64,000 nt of DNA, from assembly GCA_034509425.1 (NCBI GenBank), contig JAVTVJ010000511.1, forward strand, positions 1 to 64,000. The letters run 5' to 3'. Below the pieces are notes generated by a model, which was given only the letters and a program-made list of their open reading frames with translations, ran no database searches and was not told the DNA's origin. Position numbers and translations under genes: made by a program. Positions 1 to 10,778 of this stretch are shown one piece after another (position 1 is the first letter of the stretch; every line of letters begins with the position of its first letter). This DNA comes from Eopsaltria australis (Eukaryota > Chordata > Aves > Passeriformes > Petroicidae).

Positions 1-904
1 CTCACGGGGACTCCGACCTTCAAAGGCACTGCCCACCCTGATGGCTCCTTGTGGCACTGGCTAGGAGCTCTTGGACAGGCTGTGTCCAAGGACACGCGTG
101 AAGCTGTCCCTCAATAACCTCTGTCCAGCTCCTGAACAGGCCACTGGATGTGCTCTGCTAAAAGCATTCCTCCGTTATTCCCAACATCATGGCCGTTTTC
201 TTCCTCTTCATTTGCACCATTGCTGCCTCCTTCATTTCCAGCATCGCTGCCTTCTTCTTCATTGGCAGCCACATTACCACGTTCTGCTTCATTTCCATCA
301 GCATTGTTTTCTCCTTTCCAAATTCACATCATTGCTCTATATCTTTGTTTTCATCACTGCCGTCTTCGTTTCCAACATCGTCTTCCTCTACATTCACATC
401 ATCATTTCCTTCATTTGCATCATCATCGTCTCCTTCATTTGCATCCAAAATCCTGCCTTCTTCATTTCAAGGATCATTGTCATCTGCCTCCACTTTCATG
501 TCATTGTTTTCTTCATCTTCCTTTGTGTCAACTTTGCCTTCTTGCTGTTCTTTTTCTTTCTCCCTTCCCAAGTTCTTGCTGGAGCTCTCATCCTTGCCAC
601 TGCTGTCGGCTTCCTGGCTCCTTTTCCTGCAGCTAAACCACAGCCCCGAGAGGAGCAGGACTCCAGCACGAGCCCAGAAGTGCCAGTGCTGCAGGGCAGC
701 CCCGAGCAGGGCTCCCCAGGCCCCGCCACTCTGCTCCAGGCTCCCCTGCTCCAGCTCCTGCAGCAGCCGAGTCCTCTCCCGGCCCAGGAGCTGCGCACGC
801 CGCTGCCTGCGCTCGCCTGTGGCCTCATCCAGCCCATCCCTGACCACCTGTGGGGACTGGAGGAGGCTTTGCACAAGCACGAGAAGCAGGAATGGGAAAG
901 CCAT
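1..904 (-). pseudogene. ITPRIPL1: ITPRIPL1-like pseudogene (5' part, continues past the left edge)
   Basis: This resembles inositol 1,4,5-trisphosphate receptor-interacting protein-like 1, a single-exon membrane-anchored protein with a Mab-21-like C-terminal region. Reading leftward from an ATG at 904-902 there is a hydrophobic start (MAFPFLLLVLVQS), a charged coiled stretch (RRQRRAQLLGRERTRLLQEL), a membrane segment (WHFWARAGVLLLSGLWF) and then a Glu/Asp/Ser/Lys-rich region, which is the family's order. The frame stops at 467-469 inside the acidic region. The acidic coding continues at about 200-466. Further left come the family motif EHIQWPVQ (about 124-155), another stop, and, in a shifted frame, GSAFEG near 20-35. 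At least two stops and one frameshift make it a pseudogene. The assignment rests on recognising the family from memory. The plus-strand open frames here are its antisense shadows. Confidence 0.72.
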
Positions 905-2200
905 GGCTGGGCCCCGGAGGCAGGGGGAGAACCCAGCCCTGGGGATGGCATTTCTGCCCTGGCCCTCGTCCAGCCCAGCCTCTCCCCACGTGTGTGCACT
1001 GACCGCTGGCACGGGCTGTGCCTCGGCTGCACTGGGACAGCGGGACCTGCTGGGGACATGGACAGCTGTCCCCATTGTCACACAGCCCCTGGGGTGTCCC
1101 AGGCACCAGAGCACATCACAGCCAGCCCTGCCTGCTGTCCCCAGCCTGGCTCAGTGAACTCAGAGTGGCCCTGGGCACCTAAAGCCCCAACAGCCACAAA
1201 GTGCAGAGCCATCCATGGGGAACTGGGGAAGCCCAGAGGTTCCTTCTGCCCGAAGGAGGCAGAAACACCCCCCAGCCCTTGTCAAATATAAATCTGGCTG
1301 ACATGACCCATGGACGGTCTCAGTATATAGGTGTAAGCTTTCATTTATTATTGCAGGGGGACATTTTGGATTATTAATGTTTGTATTTATTAATTTGGGT
1401 GCAGGATGTCATATAGGCTGAGCTTTGGTTTCGTATTTAGTGAGAACTATTTCTGAAAGAAATCCAGGGTGCTGGGATGATGCACATGAAGTTGTAACAG
1501 CATCCACTTTGAGGACCTGCACTTCTGTACACAGCTCTGTACTTCCTCACGTGTCTTTTGGGAAGACAAAGATGTCAGGGTTTGTTTTCTAAATTAGTAA
1601 CACTTCAAAAGATATGTTATTAACTGACAGCAAGATCACTCAGGAACACCTTATGGTTACCGGGGTAGCATAAAGACGGTGTGGAAAGCCAAGAGAAGCT
1701 GAGATTGGTGGCACATCTTGTGACAGGAGCTGCACCTCATTCTCCAGGAAAAGTTCTTGGAAAGAGGAAACAGGAGTGTGGAGAAGATTCTGAGAAAACT
1801 GAAACAGCTTTCCAGAAGTGAAATGAAAATGGAAAGAAACAATCCAAGATGTTTTCCTCTATTTTTATTTCTATGTTCCCCTTTTCCACCTTGCACTACT
1901 TCTCCATCCCATTAATTCCAATAGATTTTACCTCTAATATCTAAGACTCAGCAAGTTTTAGACACTCTGAAATGGTAAGAGCTTCATCCAGTTTGCTTTC
2001 CCCTGTTTTTTCATGGGAAGCAATGCCGGAGACATAAGTGCAGTGCTTGGGGCAGGTACAATTTCTGCATTCAGGGAATGAGCTCCGATGGTGTTTGACC
2101 CTCAGCAGGGACAATGCCCAGCAGCAACCAAGGCGATTCCTGTGCCACTGGGCAGGAGTCAGGACCCTGGATCTTGGCTGAACAGGGCAAAGTTCCCGTG
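905..2200. other. Intergenic, no gene recognised
   Basis: About 905-1290 continues the GC-rich upstream flank of the ITPRIPL1-like pseudogene. From about 1300 to 2050 the sequence is AT-richer and unique-looking, with only short open frames of no recognisable family. I see no repeat or RNA gene in it. Confidence 0.5.
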
Positions 2201-2314
2201 TGTGGACAGACTCGGGGGCTGCCCGCAGGGAGCGCGGGGCTCCGCTCGAGGGCGAGCGGGCAACGGACACACGGACACCCGGACACGGGGGAAAACGGCC
2301 CCGGAGCTTCAGTT

Positions 2315-2375
2315 GCAGCGGCAGCAGCGGCAGCAGCGGCAGCAGCGGCAGCAGCGGCAGCAGCGGCAGCAGCGA
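2315..2375 (+). repeat. 9-bp GC-rich tandem repeat
   Basis: Roughly seven copies of the nonamer GCAGCGGCA lie upstream of the kinase start codon. In one frame they give a run of about twenty alanines and in the others serine/glycine or glutamine/arginine. They are probably 5' untranslated, because the better start codon lies downstream at 2534. Confidence 0.85.
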
Positions 2376-2533
2376 AAGCAGAGAAAGAAGCGACTCTGTC
2401 GACCCTCTTTTGCTTCTCGTCTCCCTCTCAGTGTCCCACACCCTCTCTCGGTGTCCCGCACCCTCTCCCGGTCTCCCTTCCGTGCTCTCCCCTCCTCCTT
2501 CCCCGTCTCCCTCTCCCCCTGCAGGGCAGGGCC

Positions 2534-5080
2534 ATGCCCCCGGCCCGCCCCCGGCCCCGGGCGGGGCTGTCCCGTCCCCGTCCCCGATCGTCCCGCCGCG
2601 GTCTCGCCTCCGCCCGGCTCTCGCTGTGCTGGCGGTGGCGCTGCTGGGCGGGCATCAGTGCCTGGGGCTGGGGCAGCATCGCCGCCCTTCGGCTCCGCCG
2701 GCGCCGGCCCCGGCCCCGACGCGGGGTCCAGCCCCGATCCCGACCCAGACCCAGACCCAGACCCAGACCCAGACCCAGACCCAGACCCAGACCCAGACCC
2801 CGGCCCCGGCCCCGGCCCCGGTCCCGGCTCCTCCCGGGGCCCGCGGAGGACACACGCGGCCCGGCCGCTCCCGCCGCCTCCGCTGCGGCTTCCCCGGCCC
2901 GAGCTCCGCCGCTCGGCAGCGCGGCCGCCGGCCCCGAGCCGCCGCTGTCCCGTTCCAAGGAGCGAACGGCTGGGGATGCCCGGCCCGGGGCGCTTGAGGG
3001 GCGCTCGGGGGCCGGCGCTGGCCCCGGGCCGAGCGCTGACAGCCGCGTCTCGCCGGCAGGGAAGGCGCAGCGGGGCCTGAAGGAGCGCTACCGGCTGGGT
3101 TCGCTGCTGGGCAGCGGCGGCTTCGGCAGCGTCTTGGCGGCCACGCGGCTCTCGGACGGCGCCCCGGTGAGTGCGGGGCCGGCGGCGGGCGCAGGAGGAG
3201 GGGGCGCAGGAGGAGGAGGAGGATGGGGCTGGGCAGGGCGGGCGGCGAGCTCAGCCCGCTGCTGCCCTTGGCTTGCAGGTGGCCATCAAAAGGGTGCCAC
3301 GGAAGCGCATCCGGCACTGGGGCGAGCTGGTGAGTGAGCGGGGCCAGCGGCAGAAGCCGGGCCGTGCCGGGCGGGGATGAGGCTCGGCTCGGCAGGGTGG
3401 GAGCCGCCGGGACGCCTGGAGGGAGAGCGGGCGTGGGGCCAGCGGAGGGCGCAGAGCATCCCGGGCTGGGTGAGGGCTTCCCGAGCCCTGGCACGGCCTC
3501 AGCCCCACTGACGGCATCGTGCTCCTCCCGCAGCCCGACGGCACCAGCGCCCCGCTGGAGATCGTGCTGCTGGACAGGGTGTCCACCGGCTTCCCTGGTG
3601 TGGTCCAGCTGCTGGAGTGGCTTGAGCTCCCCGACGAGGTGGTGATGGTGATGGAGCGCCCGGAGCCGTGTCAGGACCTGCAGCGTTTCATTCGGGCATG
3701 GGGGTTCCTGTCCGAGGAGGTGGCGCGGGGGCTGTTCCGCCAGGTGCTGGAGGCCGTGTGGCACTGCACCAGCTGCGGGGTCCTGCACAGGGACATCAAA
3801 CCAGAGAACATCCTGGTTGACCTGGCCAGCGGCCAGGCAAAACTGATCGATTTTGGCTGTGGCACCTACCTGCAAGACTCAGCCTACACTCACTTTGCAG
3901 GTGAGCCCACGCAGGGGTAGGTGCCCGGTCCTGGCATCTCATGGCCCAAAATCTCACAGCCCAAGCTGGGTGTGGCACGGGGATTCTCCCTTTTGCTGCC
4001 AGTCATGGCACTGAGACTTCAGCCGAGTTGCTTTTGAGCAGGGGTGTGTGGGGGGCAGCTTCCAGCCCTGCTGGCAGCCTTCTCCAGCCACTCTGCCCAG
4101 GACTGGAGCTGGGCCTGGGGCAGCCAGCCCGACAAAAACACCCGTGGGTGGGGGTAGCAGAGAGGGGGGACCAGAACCTGTGCACCAGCCAGTTTGGTGT
4201 GCAGGTGAGAAAGGGCTTGGACTGCTCTGCTGGCCTTGTTTGCCTTGGCTTTTTTGGGGCAATGCAGGCAGGGAGGATGAAGGCATGGCTTTTCCCCAGC
4301 ACTGGGTGGGTTTTTCCTTTGCATGTCATGGTTGGGCCCTGCCTGGGCTTCCACTGCCCTCTTCCCATACCAGAGGCTTCTTTTCCAACCCTACGTTTGT
4401 ACACAGTCCCAGGTGCTGGCGAGAGGGCAGTGGGTCACACCGTGTGCCACTGGTGCAGCCCCCGCATGCCCAGGGATGCTGGGCCAGGCTCTGGGAGCAG
4501 CAGCATCCCCCTGATGAGCTCCATCTCTATTCCACAGGAACACCATCCTACAGCCCCCCGGAATGGACCCAGTTTGGCTGGTACTATGGCCAGGCAGCCA
4601 CGGTCTGGTCCCTGGGCATCCTGCTGCACCAGATGGTCTGCGGGGAGCACCCTTTCAGGGGGGGCCGGAACATCAGCTGGGACCATCAGCTCTCGCTGCC
4701 ACCACGGCTCTCTCAAGGTGGATCCTCATCTCTGGGCACGGGGGGAATGCCAGTGTTGGGAGACAGCAGCGGGCTCGTGAGCATCCTGCTCTGGCAGCTG
4801 CTGAGGAGGGGGCACATGTCCTGCTCTGCTGCTCTCCTCCAAAACAAAGAATTGATGGGAAAGTTTAGGCCCAGCTGTGAGCACACCCAGCATGGCCTGG
4901 GCATGGCAATAGTGGGGCAAAGCACACAGGAGCCTTCTCCAACTGACCGGCGGTTTCTGGTTTCTCTCCCCAGAGTGCCAAGATCTGATCAGGTGGTGTT
5001 TATCCATGCACGACTTGGAAAGGCCCTCATTGGAAGACCTGTTCTGTGATCCTTGGATGCAGGATATCCATCAGCCATAG
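2534..5080 (+). CDS. PIM1-like: PIM-like serine/threonine-protein kinase, complete, five coding exons
   Basis: Constitutively active PIM-family Ser/Thr kinase, predicted cytoplasmic/nuclear. Exons by GT-AG boundaries: 2534-3166, 3279-3329, 3534-3900, 4538-4717, 4974-5080, giving 445 residues. Visible motifs in order are the glycine loop [12 protein letters not shown] (ATP-binding lysine), the PIM hinge signature MERPEP, the catalytic loop [11 protein letters not shown] in LIDFGCG, SPPEW in the activation segment, VWSLGILL, and a C-lobe end [14 protein letters not shown]...PWMQDIHQP. All catalytic residues are present. Exon boundaries match the vertebrate PIM pattern. The first 170 or so residues are an Arg/Pro-rich extension not seen in mammalian PIM1. 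An acceptor-like CGCCGGCAG at 3051-3059 matches the usual exon 2 start, so exon 1 may be split, though I found no convincing donor. The ATG at 2534 has G at -3; the frame is open upstream to 2114. Probably functional, but expression is unproven. Confidence 0.88.
2741..2800 (+). repeat. Hexanucleotide repeat (CCCAGA)n in the kinase first exon
   Basis: About ten copies of the hexamer CCCAGA, flanked by CCCGA and CCCCGG variants. In the kinase frame they encode a Pro-Arg dipeptide run. Length variation here would change the protein by whole dipeptides without a frameshift. Confidence 0.9.
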
Positions 5081-5350
5081 GAGAAGGGAGAGAGCCACAG
5101 GCACACTTTGATCCAGGGGCCTGGTAAGTTACAGCTCCACACGTGCCTTGGCAATCAGAAGCAAAGAAACGCAGACGTTTTTGTCCTGCCCGTATCCCTG
5201 CCAGGGGTCATCAGATGGGAACAGGCAGCCCTTGTGCTGGAGCTGAGCTGCTCTGCCCAGCACTGGTGGCTGCCATCCAAGCTGGTTGTGCTTGTCCTGG
5301 TTCACTGCCAGCTGGGGCCCTGGGCAGAGCCCTGACAGCCTGGTCTCATC

Positions 5351-6510
5351 CCCAGGGAAGGAGGAGTCCCTGGAGAAGCTGTACCAGGTGGGGCTGCTGC
5401 TGCTGGAGACACGGAGGATGCCATCAAGGATGACAGCCTCTTCCTGGACCTGGCCACCAGAGAGCTGAAGATGATGGACTTGGATTCTGGAACCTTGTTC
5501 AAAGCCAGGCTCCAGAGCGAATTTGCAGATGAGTCCACACATAGGGGGATGCTCCCAGATTTGGGCATTGCACAGCCTGGCCGGGCACCAAAGGTTCCCC
5601 CTTTGCTGGGGCAGATGCAATGAATTCTTCAGTGGCTACCAAGCTGCTTTTTGGCAGGGCTGGGGGCATGGGCTGGGGTGGGTATGAAGTGGGAGTTGGC
5701 TCCTGGCCCTGCCAACAGCCCCCAGCACCCACCGTGCCCCGGGCTGGGGCTGGGGCTGGGGCAGCCAGCCCAACACAAACAAACCCCCATGGCAGGAGCA
5801 GAGCTGGGACTCCAGAACCTGTGCAGGGGCTGCTTTGCTTTGCAGGCAACGAAGGGCTTGGGCTGCTCCACTTCCCTTGTTTGCTTTGGGATCACTGTTA
5901 CTTCTGGGGGGCAATGCAGGGGGAAGGGAGAAAGCGTGGGCTTCCCTCACCCGTGGGTGGGTTTTTCCCTGGCATGGAGGGGTTGGACCTTCCTCAAGCC
6001 CCTGACAGAAATAAGATTTTACCTTTTTTCCTGTTTCCCCTTTTTGCCTGTAATCTATTTTCAATAATTTGTTGTTTGTTTTTCTAGAGGAAGCGTTCTA
6101 GGTGGTGTCCAGGGTGGATGGGGAAGTGCTCGGGAGCAGCTGCGGCGTGGATGGGACGTGCCCTTGGAGAAGGCTGAGGACATCGTTTGGGAGCAGCTTT
6201 TCTCCCGGCGGCCGATGGCGTGAGGTGGGTCCCCGTGTGCTTGGCACGGGTGGGAGAAGAGCTTTAGGGAGATGGCAGCGAGCACAGGAGCATCCCGCTC
6301 TGGGCAGCTGCTGAGGAGGGGGATCTGCCATGGCTGGCTGCAGGCTGGGCACATGTCCTGCCCTCCTGCTCTCCTGCCAAGGGCAGCAGTGCTGGGCAGC
6401 TTTGGGCACGGCTCTGAGCACGGCCAGCACGGCCTGGGCACCGCGGGCGGCTGGGACAAGGGGGACAGGAGCCTTCAGCTGACGGGCGCTTTCTGGTTTC
6501 TCTCCTCCCA
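5351..6510 (+). pseudogene. Second PIM-like kinase copy, decayed
   Basis: This block follows the order of the intact kinase gene. An acceptor CCCCAG at 5351-5355 is followed by a piece resembling exon 2 (KEESLEKLYQVGLLL). It runs without intron or exon 3 into a piece resembling the end of exon 4 (SLFLDLATRELKMMD...GTLF, with the DFG glycine lost), in a shifted frame. At the exon 4/intron 4 boundary the donor GCAG|GTGAG has become GCAG|ATGAG. About 5640-5990 aligns with intron 4 of the intact gene. About 6130-6224 keeps an exon 5 tail (DVPLEKAEDIVWEQL) ending in a stop. About 6270-6510 aligns with intron 5, including its CTCCCAG acceptor. The deletions, frameshift and lost donor make it non-functional. 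Confidence 0.75.
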
Positions 6511-7640
6511 GCCGGGCTCTGCGGATGCTGAGGCTGCTCTGGGCTCTGCCAGGGCTCTGCTGGGCTCAGCCCCGGCCACGGCTGGGCCCGCTCTGCCCTC
6601 ACATGGCTCTGACAGCTTTGCATCAGACGAGCCCGTTCTGAGCACCCCGACTGAGCTTTCTGCTTCTGCAGGTGAGTGAGACTCTCCTGCAGGCCAGGAG
6701 ATTGCAGTCAGGGACACACATCCAACTGACAAGAACCCAAACTCTCCACAGTCCCAGCTGAACGCCTGTATCTCCACAGGATATTTTGTGTGTCCCACTC
6801 TTCATTCCCTTTGGGTTGGAATTCTGCAATTGCCCTTTCTTCCTCTAGAAGTGCCCCAAGTGGGCAAAAGTGGCGAGTGGGCCGTGTTGCTGAGGCAGTG
6901 CAGTCTGGAGCTGATGGATGAAGAATTGCCCTTCTGTAATTCCAAACCAGAGCAAAAAGCCCTAAGTGGGACTTTGCATCTTTAAGAAACTCCTGACAAT
7001 TTCCAAGGGAATGTGCAGCTGATTCACAGGGTAAGAAGGAAGGCCATCTTCTCAAGGAGTTGGGGTGTGACAGAGTTGAGATTCCCATTCCTGCCAGGAG
7101 CTGGCAGGGCACAAAGCCGCCCTCAAGCCCAGCCCTGCACAGCAGCAGTGTCTCAGGGGTGCTGTGAGAGGTTACGGTGTCATTCAGAGCTGCTCTGCAG
7201 CCCTCAGCTCTCCTCACTGCTGTGTTCCCACTGCCTTTTCCTTGTCCCTGCAGCAGGATGAGCTCTGGGACTGCCCTCCATCACCTGATCTGTGCCAGTT
7301 CCACAGTCCTGGGCAGCAGCCACCAAGCTCAGGGGGAACAGAGGGCACAGCAAGAGGGACAGAACCAGGCAAGGGCAGAGACTGCAGAGCGAGACCTGGG
7401 AGAAGGAGCAGCTGCTTCATTGCACTCTTGGAGAAAGCTCTTGGCTGTTTCAAAGCGCTGGAAGGCGTCAAGGGCAGAGTGAGGCCACACCAAACAATGC
7501 TCCTGTTTCCACCCCCTCCCCTCTCAGTGTCCCAGAAGGAATTGGATGAACTGTATTCTTCTCTCCGAGTCGTCTCGTTCAGCATGAGCAGCTCAGCACC
7601 AGGGGCTGAAGGAGCTGAAGCCTCAGGCCACAAGAGCTGA
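6511..7640 (+). other. Unrecognised exon-like pieces downstream of the PIM copies
   Basis: I do not recognise this protein. There are open pieces bordered by plausible splice sites. A first piece lies between the acceptor TCCTCCCAG at about 6510 and the donor CAG|GTGAGT at about 6672. A second begins after CTTCCTCTAG near 6848. A third follows CCCTGCAGCAG near 7257. A last one follows CCCCTCTCAG near 7527 and reads QKELDELYSSLRVVSFSMSS before ending at TGA 7638-7640. They share a strand with the kinases and could be the 3' end of a neighbouring gene, or decayed exons. Confidence 0.3.
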
Positions 7641-7701
7641 GCAAGAGGAGACTTTTTGACCAAAGTAATGCTGCCAACATGGACCTGACTGAATGTAGCA
7701 G

Positions 7702-7822
7702 ATGGAATCATGGAATTATGGAGTCCTTTCTGTTGGAAAAGACCTCTGAGCTCATTGAGTCCAGCCGTTCACCCAGCAGTGTCAAGCCCAGCACTAAAGC
7801 ATGTACCTGAAGTGCCAAGGAT
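7702..7822 (-). mobile_element. CR1 LINE 3'-end fragment
   Basis: The plus strand reads GGAATCATGGAATTATGG and then the typical reverse-complement CR1 tail, with GGAAAAGACCTCTGAGCTCA and GAGTCCAGCCGTTCACCCAG. This is a 5'-truncated CR1 insertion in minus orientation, keeping only the 3' end. Confidence 0.85.
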
Positions 7823-7839
7823 GGACAAGAGGCCCTGAC

Positions 7840-8506
7840 TGAGGCCTGAACAACAGGCCCTGAGCCAAAGGTGACCTCTGGTTGAACCTTCCAACCAAAT
7901 GTTATCTTTCTATCTGCTCATTACTGAAATAAGCATGGTCATTAGTGCTGTGATAGATGTATCCACTCATTAGTGAAACATGATTTTACCTTTTTGTATT
8001 TAGAAGCTGGACAAGGCCATGAAATCCAACATCTGGCCTTGTTTGGGGGTTTAGGATCAAATCAACTCCCTTGGTTCCTCCTTGAGCCCTGGCCAGGCTT
8101 TGGGAGGAAGCAAACAGGAGGATGAAACCAGATGTTCCTGCACTAGAAGTGCTGTCAGTTTGTTTATTCAGCACTGTCAAAGCTGGGCCCTCTCAGAGCC
8201 AGGGTGGAAGCCTCACCTGTGTCTGGAGGCACCTGCAGCAAGTCCCAGTGTCCGGGAGTGGCTCTGCAGTCCTTGGCTGGGACAGCTTCCCCAGCTGATG
8301 TGTGGATGTGGCTGATGGTAAAGTCTGAGGGCAACTGGTGCTGTCTCTTCCTTAATGACTAAATGCAATCTTTGGTGGTGATGATTGGGTGCATTGCTGA
8401 GCTGCTCCTTTTGTGATTATTTGCTGCTTTGAACTGCAGTAAATTGCACTCATTCCTTCAGTTGGTGGCTGTGTCTTTGGTGCTGACCCTGCCCATGGGT
8501 AAAACA
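7840..8506 (+). repeat. ERV LTR, first copy
   Basis: 667 bp. It starts TGAGGCC directly after the CR1 fragment and ends AAAACA. A TATA-like TTTGTATTTAGAAGCTGG lies about 160 bp in. It differs from the second copy at scattered positions and small indels. Confidence 0.8.
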
Positions 8507-9389
8507 AAATTGGTGTGGTCTGGCCAGATCACCACAAAATACTGATTTTAAATGTAAATGTAAGGAATCAGTCCTGTCTGAAATTCCTGGATGGGAAGAC
8601 TTTCCCTAGAGTTCTGTGGCTCTGGAGTGGGCTGAGGTCAGAGCTCCGTGTGAGCAGTGGGGAAGTCAGTTGGGAGAAGCTGAACCAGTGGATGTATTAA
8701 AATGCATCCAAAAATTGCATATGGAAACAGAAAAAGAACTCGTGGGTTTGGGAAGATGAGGGTGAATTTTGTTAACAGCATCTGGGAACCAGCACCAACA
8801 GAAGGAACAATTGTTGTTGGAACGCTCCCACATGGAGCAACAGAGGAAGTTTTTAATCTTGAGCTCAGATTCGATTGTGCAAATGAAATAATAATAATAT
8901 CATAAATAATTATATACATATATATAATGTAATAAAAATTGTATGTATAGATTTTCATATATATACAATAACATTGTGAAATAATGCTCCAAATACTAAT
9001 TAGTTAGCTTTGGCTGCTCAGGGATGTAACACTAAATACCCTACAGAAAATGATTGGCCAGGACCTGAACATCACTGCTGAACGCTGTGAGATTGTACAC
9101 AGCTAATGAAGGAGGAAGGGCTGAAATTGGCTATTTTTATAGGGTTTGCTGACCCTGGGATGGGGAATGCTTTGTCTGTCACTGTGAAGAATAAAGTGAG
9201 GGAGAGTGCTGGGTTTTTCATATACCAGACTGCCCACACCTGCAGCACTGATTGAACAGATGAAGGGCTTGTTAAAAGAACAGATGAAAGAACAGGAGAT
9301 GGGAGCCTGTGGCAATGAAAAACCCATCTCACAGATGTGCTCCATAGCCTTAACAAGGGGCCTACTGGGGGAATGGAAACCCCCTGGGT
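8507..9389 (+). other. ERV internal leader and degenerate region, copy 1
   Basis: The region just after the LTR starts AAATTGGTGTGGTCTGGCC, the position of a primer binding site; I could not assign the tRNA. About 8880-8960 is an AT-rich simple stretch. No gag or reverse transcriptase motif is visible. Confidence 0.5.
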
Positions 9390-9947
9390 GTGCAGGGCTG
9401 CACCCAATTTGCAAATACAGCCATGGACAGGGAGACTTTGCCTTCCTGGGAAATTATTCCAGGTGTGATGGCCCCTGACAGGGCCACCCCAGAGGCTGCA
9501 GGGATGGGCCTTGATGCATTAGAATTAATTAGGATAAATCAGAAGCAAATGAGAGTTATCAATACCAGAACAGGAATTCAGATTGCTCCGGGACACTTTG
9601 GTTTGATAACTGCTCACTGCAGCTTGGCCTTGCAAAGTGTTCCTGTCATGGGAGCAGTGATTGGTACAGATTATCAAGGAGAAGTTAAAGTAATTCTGTT
9701 AAACAATAGTGAACAAGATTGGATTGTTCAACCCCATGACAGGGTAGCACAATTACTGATATTGTCAGTTTTTAAAACAACTGTGAAAAAGGACATCCAC
9801 CTCAAATCTCTGCTCTTCATGGAGATAAAGGGCTTGCATCCACCAGTCCTAATGATGGAGCCAGAGTGTGGGTGCAGAGGCCAAAGGGCCCTCCCGAGGC
9901 AGCTGAAGGAACAGCTCTGGGCAAAGACAGCACTGTTTGAATCCTGA
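9390..9947 (+). pseudogene. ERV dUTPase-like domain, copy 1 (catalytic motif altered)
   Basis: The 185-codon frame contains a retroviral dUTPase fold. Motif 1 appears as AAGMGLDAL, where the family has AGxDLxA. Motif 2 is [15 protein letters not shown]. Motif 3 is [12 protein letters not shown], where the family has a VID-x-DYxGE pattern, so the catalytic aspartate is glycine here. Motif 4 is [12 protein letters not shown]. The glycine-rich motif 5 is not visible. In a live virus this would be cleaved from a polyprotein and limit uracil incorporation. The motif changes suggest it is inactive. The ATG at 9390 is only the first in frame, not a natural start. Confidence 0.72.
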
Positions 9948-10161
9948 ACCCTGGGTGAGAACGATGGCAATGTGTCCCTGCAGCCAACTGTTGTGTGAGA
10001 GAACAAGTAGATGTTATAGGGTATTGTTTTACAGACCCTGCCAGACCAAATCTCCCTGTTTGCCCCAACAGCCCCTTTGGAAAATGCTCTGATCCATGGG
10101 CTCCATGTGAAGGCTGATGTGACACTGAGGGACTTCCACAGACAGAAGATGAAACTTAACA

Positions 10162-10680
10162 GTGAAACTGTTGTTGATATTGTTGGTTTTATGTTGTTGT
10201 TGCAATCACAACATTAGTTGGGAAAATAGATTTATAAGAGTAGGAGCAGAGATAGGGACCTCATTTAACCTCAGCAATTGTTGGGTGTGTGGGAGCCCAG
10301 AAGGATTTGCAGACTGGCCTTGGCTGGCCCAGCTGGCCCAACCCCAATGGTGGGTGAGCAACTTGAGCACAGTTCCTGATCAAACAGAATTCTGCACCCA
10401 GGATGGCGATCCCTGGCCACTGCATTTTCATAGAAAAGGCATTTATTGCCTAAAGAGGATAAAGAGGGATATATGGAGGAAAAAGTGTCTGTGAATGGAC
10501 GTTGTCTCCTGGAATAGATTGTACCACCCCCACTGTGAACTGTTCAGTTGTACCCAGGATAAAGGGAAATGGAATCAAACCCACACACAGCTCTGTAATC
10601 ACAGCTGGGTTAAATGTTCCTATGAAGGTTGTAAAAAGATACCCTTAAAGCACTTCCTCTGTGATGTTTGGGCTTGTTAA
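10162..10680 (+). pseudogene. ERV env-like remnant, copy 1, with one in-frame stop
   Basis: A frame beginning MKLLLILLVLCCCC (signal-peptide-like) runs 110 codons to a TGA at 10492-10494. The same frame then continues from an ATG at 10495 to a TAA at 10678-10680. A CWVC motif near residue 41 resembles the CxxC of retroviral surface subunits, and several N-x-S/T sites are visible. There is no furin site, fusion peptide or membrane anchor. It is a truncated, interrupted remnant about a third of normal env length. Confidence 0.55.
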
Positions 10681-10778
10681 CAAAGTAATTCTAGCATGTA
10701 AATCTAAGATTGTATTGTCAAAAGAGTTGTTATAAAGGTTGTAGTTCATCTCTAGGTGAAAGGACCGATTGAAGCACT

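Larger units (their letters stand above)
2200..3060 (+). promoter_or_regulatory. CpG-rich 5' region of the PIM-like gene
   Basis: The sequence becomes strongly GC- and CpG-rich from about 2200 and stays so through the first coding exon and first introns. It has no clear TATA box, as expected of a CpG-island promoter. The transcription start cannot be placed from sequence alone. Confidence 0.45.

Noticed and set aside
71..1291. Long plus-strand open frame of 406 codons
   Set aside because: It is antisense to the ITPRIPL1-like coding sequence and gives low-complexity Phe/Ile/Ser/His translation of the acidic tract.
2655..3875. 406-codon minus-strand frame across the kinase gene
   Set aside because: It is the antisense shadow of GC-rich kinase exons and their introns, with no recognisable domain.
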